Assembly: GCA_903854795.1 (NCBI GenBank)
Contig: CAINXF010000086.1
Location: 1-6,970 of the forward strand
DNA: 6,970 bases
Direction of reading: 5' to 3'
DNA from: Candidatus Kerfeldbacteria bacterium
GTDB lineage: Bacteria > Patescibacteriota > Patescibacteriia > SBBC01
Part shown: piece by piece, positions 6,247 through 6,970 of the stretch
How positions within the stretch are numbered: the first letter of the stretch is position 1
How the letters are laid out: every line of letters begins with the position of its first letter
Notes under the pieces: generated by a model
Told to the model about the DNA's origin: nothing
Databases searched by the model: none
The model's input: only the letters and a program-made list of their open reading frames with translations
Made by a program: the position numbers and the translations under genes

Positions 6247-6265
6247 CGAGCCGTTTTCTGGCTCG
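6247..6265 (-). other. Hairpin just after the C25/T9SS gene stop
   Basis: CGAGCC (6265-6260) and GGCTCG (6252-6247) pair over six bases around AGAAAAC, starting two bases past the TAG. No U-tract follows, so full termination is doubtful; it may separate expression of the protease from the small genes downstream. Confidence 0.45.
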
Positions 6266-6266
6266 A

Positions 6267-6970
6267 CTAGTGGAGCAGGATTGTCTTCACGGTGTTCACG
6301 AGATACGGTGACTGGAACCGGATGAGGTAGAGACCCGCCGGAAACTGCCGACCGTTCCATGTGACCGTGTGTACGCCAGAATCTTGCCGACCGTTGAGGA
6401 GCCGTGCCACCTGCCTGCCCGCGATGTCGTACACGACAAGGTCGACGTTGCACGCCGCCGGGAGGGCGAAATGCACCGCGGCCGAACCATTACGGATCGG
6501 GTTGGGCGAGATAGCGAAACTCGGAGCAACGGTCGCATCCGCGACGCTGCAGGTCGCCGGCCCTGGCACCTTGAACGGGAGGTTTGGATCCCCGAGCAGG
6601 ACGTAGGACCGCACGATGTCGGCTTCGTCGGGATACTTGTCGATACCCGCGCACATCGCCACGTTCACCAGGTCACCGGACGGTGTCTGGTTGTTGGCGC
6701 TGGCGAAGATCATTGCCTCGAGCGTATCCTGCACCGTGAAGTTGAGGTGGGGACGACTACCACGCGATGGAGCGAGGATCAGGTAGGCACCGCGGTCGGG
6801 CGTGTTGATCATTGTCCGACACAGCGCCGTTCCGGACAGGTCGTACGCACCACCGCCGCACTGCGAGAGGATCGCCGTGAGGTGGCCTGGATTGCTCATG
6901 AGCATGGACATCGTGAATCCGTTGTCCTGCTCCCAGAACTTCCCGAAGTTTGTCCACCCGTCGTAGACCG
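6267..6970 (-). CDS. C25 (gingipain-like) peptidase, C-terminal part, with T9SS sorting domain (5' end outside window)
   Basis: 233 residues are visible, and the frame is open to the window edge. Residues 2-131 resemble the end of peptidase C25: ILSQCGGGAYDL (Cys37, aligning with the nucleophile of gingipain R), ALCRTMINTPDRGAYLILAPS (compare the gingipain continuation after its Cys), and SYVLLGDPNLPFKV, the usual last strand of the domain. Residues 151-233 are a type A T9SS C-terminal domain: FAISPNPIRNGSAAVHFALP, VVYDIAGRQVARLL, SGVHTVTWNG, PAGLYLIRF, ending KTILLH. Such domains send secreted proteins through the outer membrane by the Bacteroidota-type type IX system and are then removed. 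The domain ends where family members normally end. The catalytic His expected about 33 residues before Cys37 (YNGHG in gingipain) is not evident; YDGW lies there. An inactive or divergent subfamily is possible. Confidence 0.8.
   Translation of the reverse strand, partial: VYDGWTNFGKFWEQDNGFTMSMLMSNPGHLTAILSQCGGGAYDLSGTALCRTMINTPDRGAYLILAPSRGSRPHLNFTVQDTLEAMIFASANNQTPSGDLVNVAMCAGIDKYPDEADIVRSYVLLGDPNLPFKVPGPATCSVADATVAPSFAISPNPIRNGSAAVHFALPAACNVDLVVYDIAGRQVARLLNGRQDSGVHTVTWNGRQFPAGLYLIRFQSPYLVNTVKTILLH

Overview
The window carries two different kinds of content. The left part (about 1-4960) looks like the chromosome of a Patescibacteria/CPR-type bacterium, most like Parcubacteria. A minus-strand operon reads ftsK, then a one-pass membrane protein with a RodZ-type helix-turn-helix and an extracytoplasmic Ig-like domain, then recA. 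It has a recognisable promoter upstream of ftsK, a TAATG stop/start overlap between the first two genes, and a 25-base gap before recA. The lineage call rests on the style of these proteins and their order, not on a database search.

Convergent with recA, and only 12 bases from its end, is a plus-strand frame (7-822) that I read as a bacterial member of the presenilin / signal-peptide-peptidase (GxGD, family A22) intramembrane aspartyl proteases. It has nine predicted membrane segments, an FDYF aspartate in segment 6, LGIGDF in segment 7 and a PAL-like PYLL...P in segment 9. An in-frame TAG at 298-300, in segment 4, breaks it, so it is annotated as an interrupted gene.

The region between the divergent ftsK and 5018-5395 genes (4861-5017) holds the ftsK promoter, a possible opposing promoter and two 11-base direct repeats. 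The 5018-5395 gene encodes a small four-segment membrane protein, possibly DUF4383-like.

The right part (5396-6970) is different in character. At the edge is the C-terminal end of a large minus-strand gene: the end of a peptidase C25 (gingipain-like) domain followed by a type IX secretion (T9SS) C-terminal sorting domain. Downstream on the same strand lie three very small open frames (25, 40 and 63 codons) with good ribosome binding sites. Each begins with a hydrophobic stretch ending at cysteine. The 40- and 63-residue products align with each other, and tandem DNA repeats show that at least two of the units arose by duplication. Short GC-rich hairpins sit at or just after three of the four stop codons, and a 10-bp hairpin at 5457-5489 probably ends the transcription unit.

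A T9SS substrate beside Patescibacteria-type housekeeping genes is unexpected, because T9SS needs an outer membrane. It implies gene transfer, a misassembled contig, or a wrong lineage call for one half. No tRNA, rRNA, CRISPR array or insertion sequence was seen.
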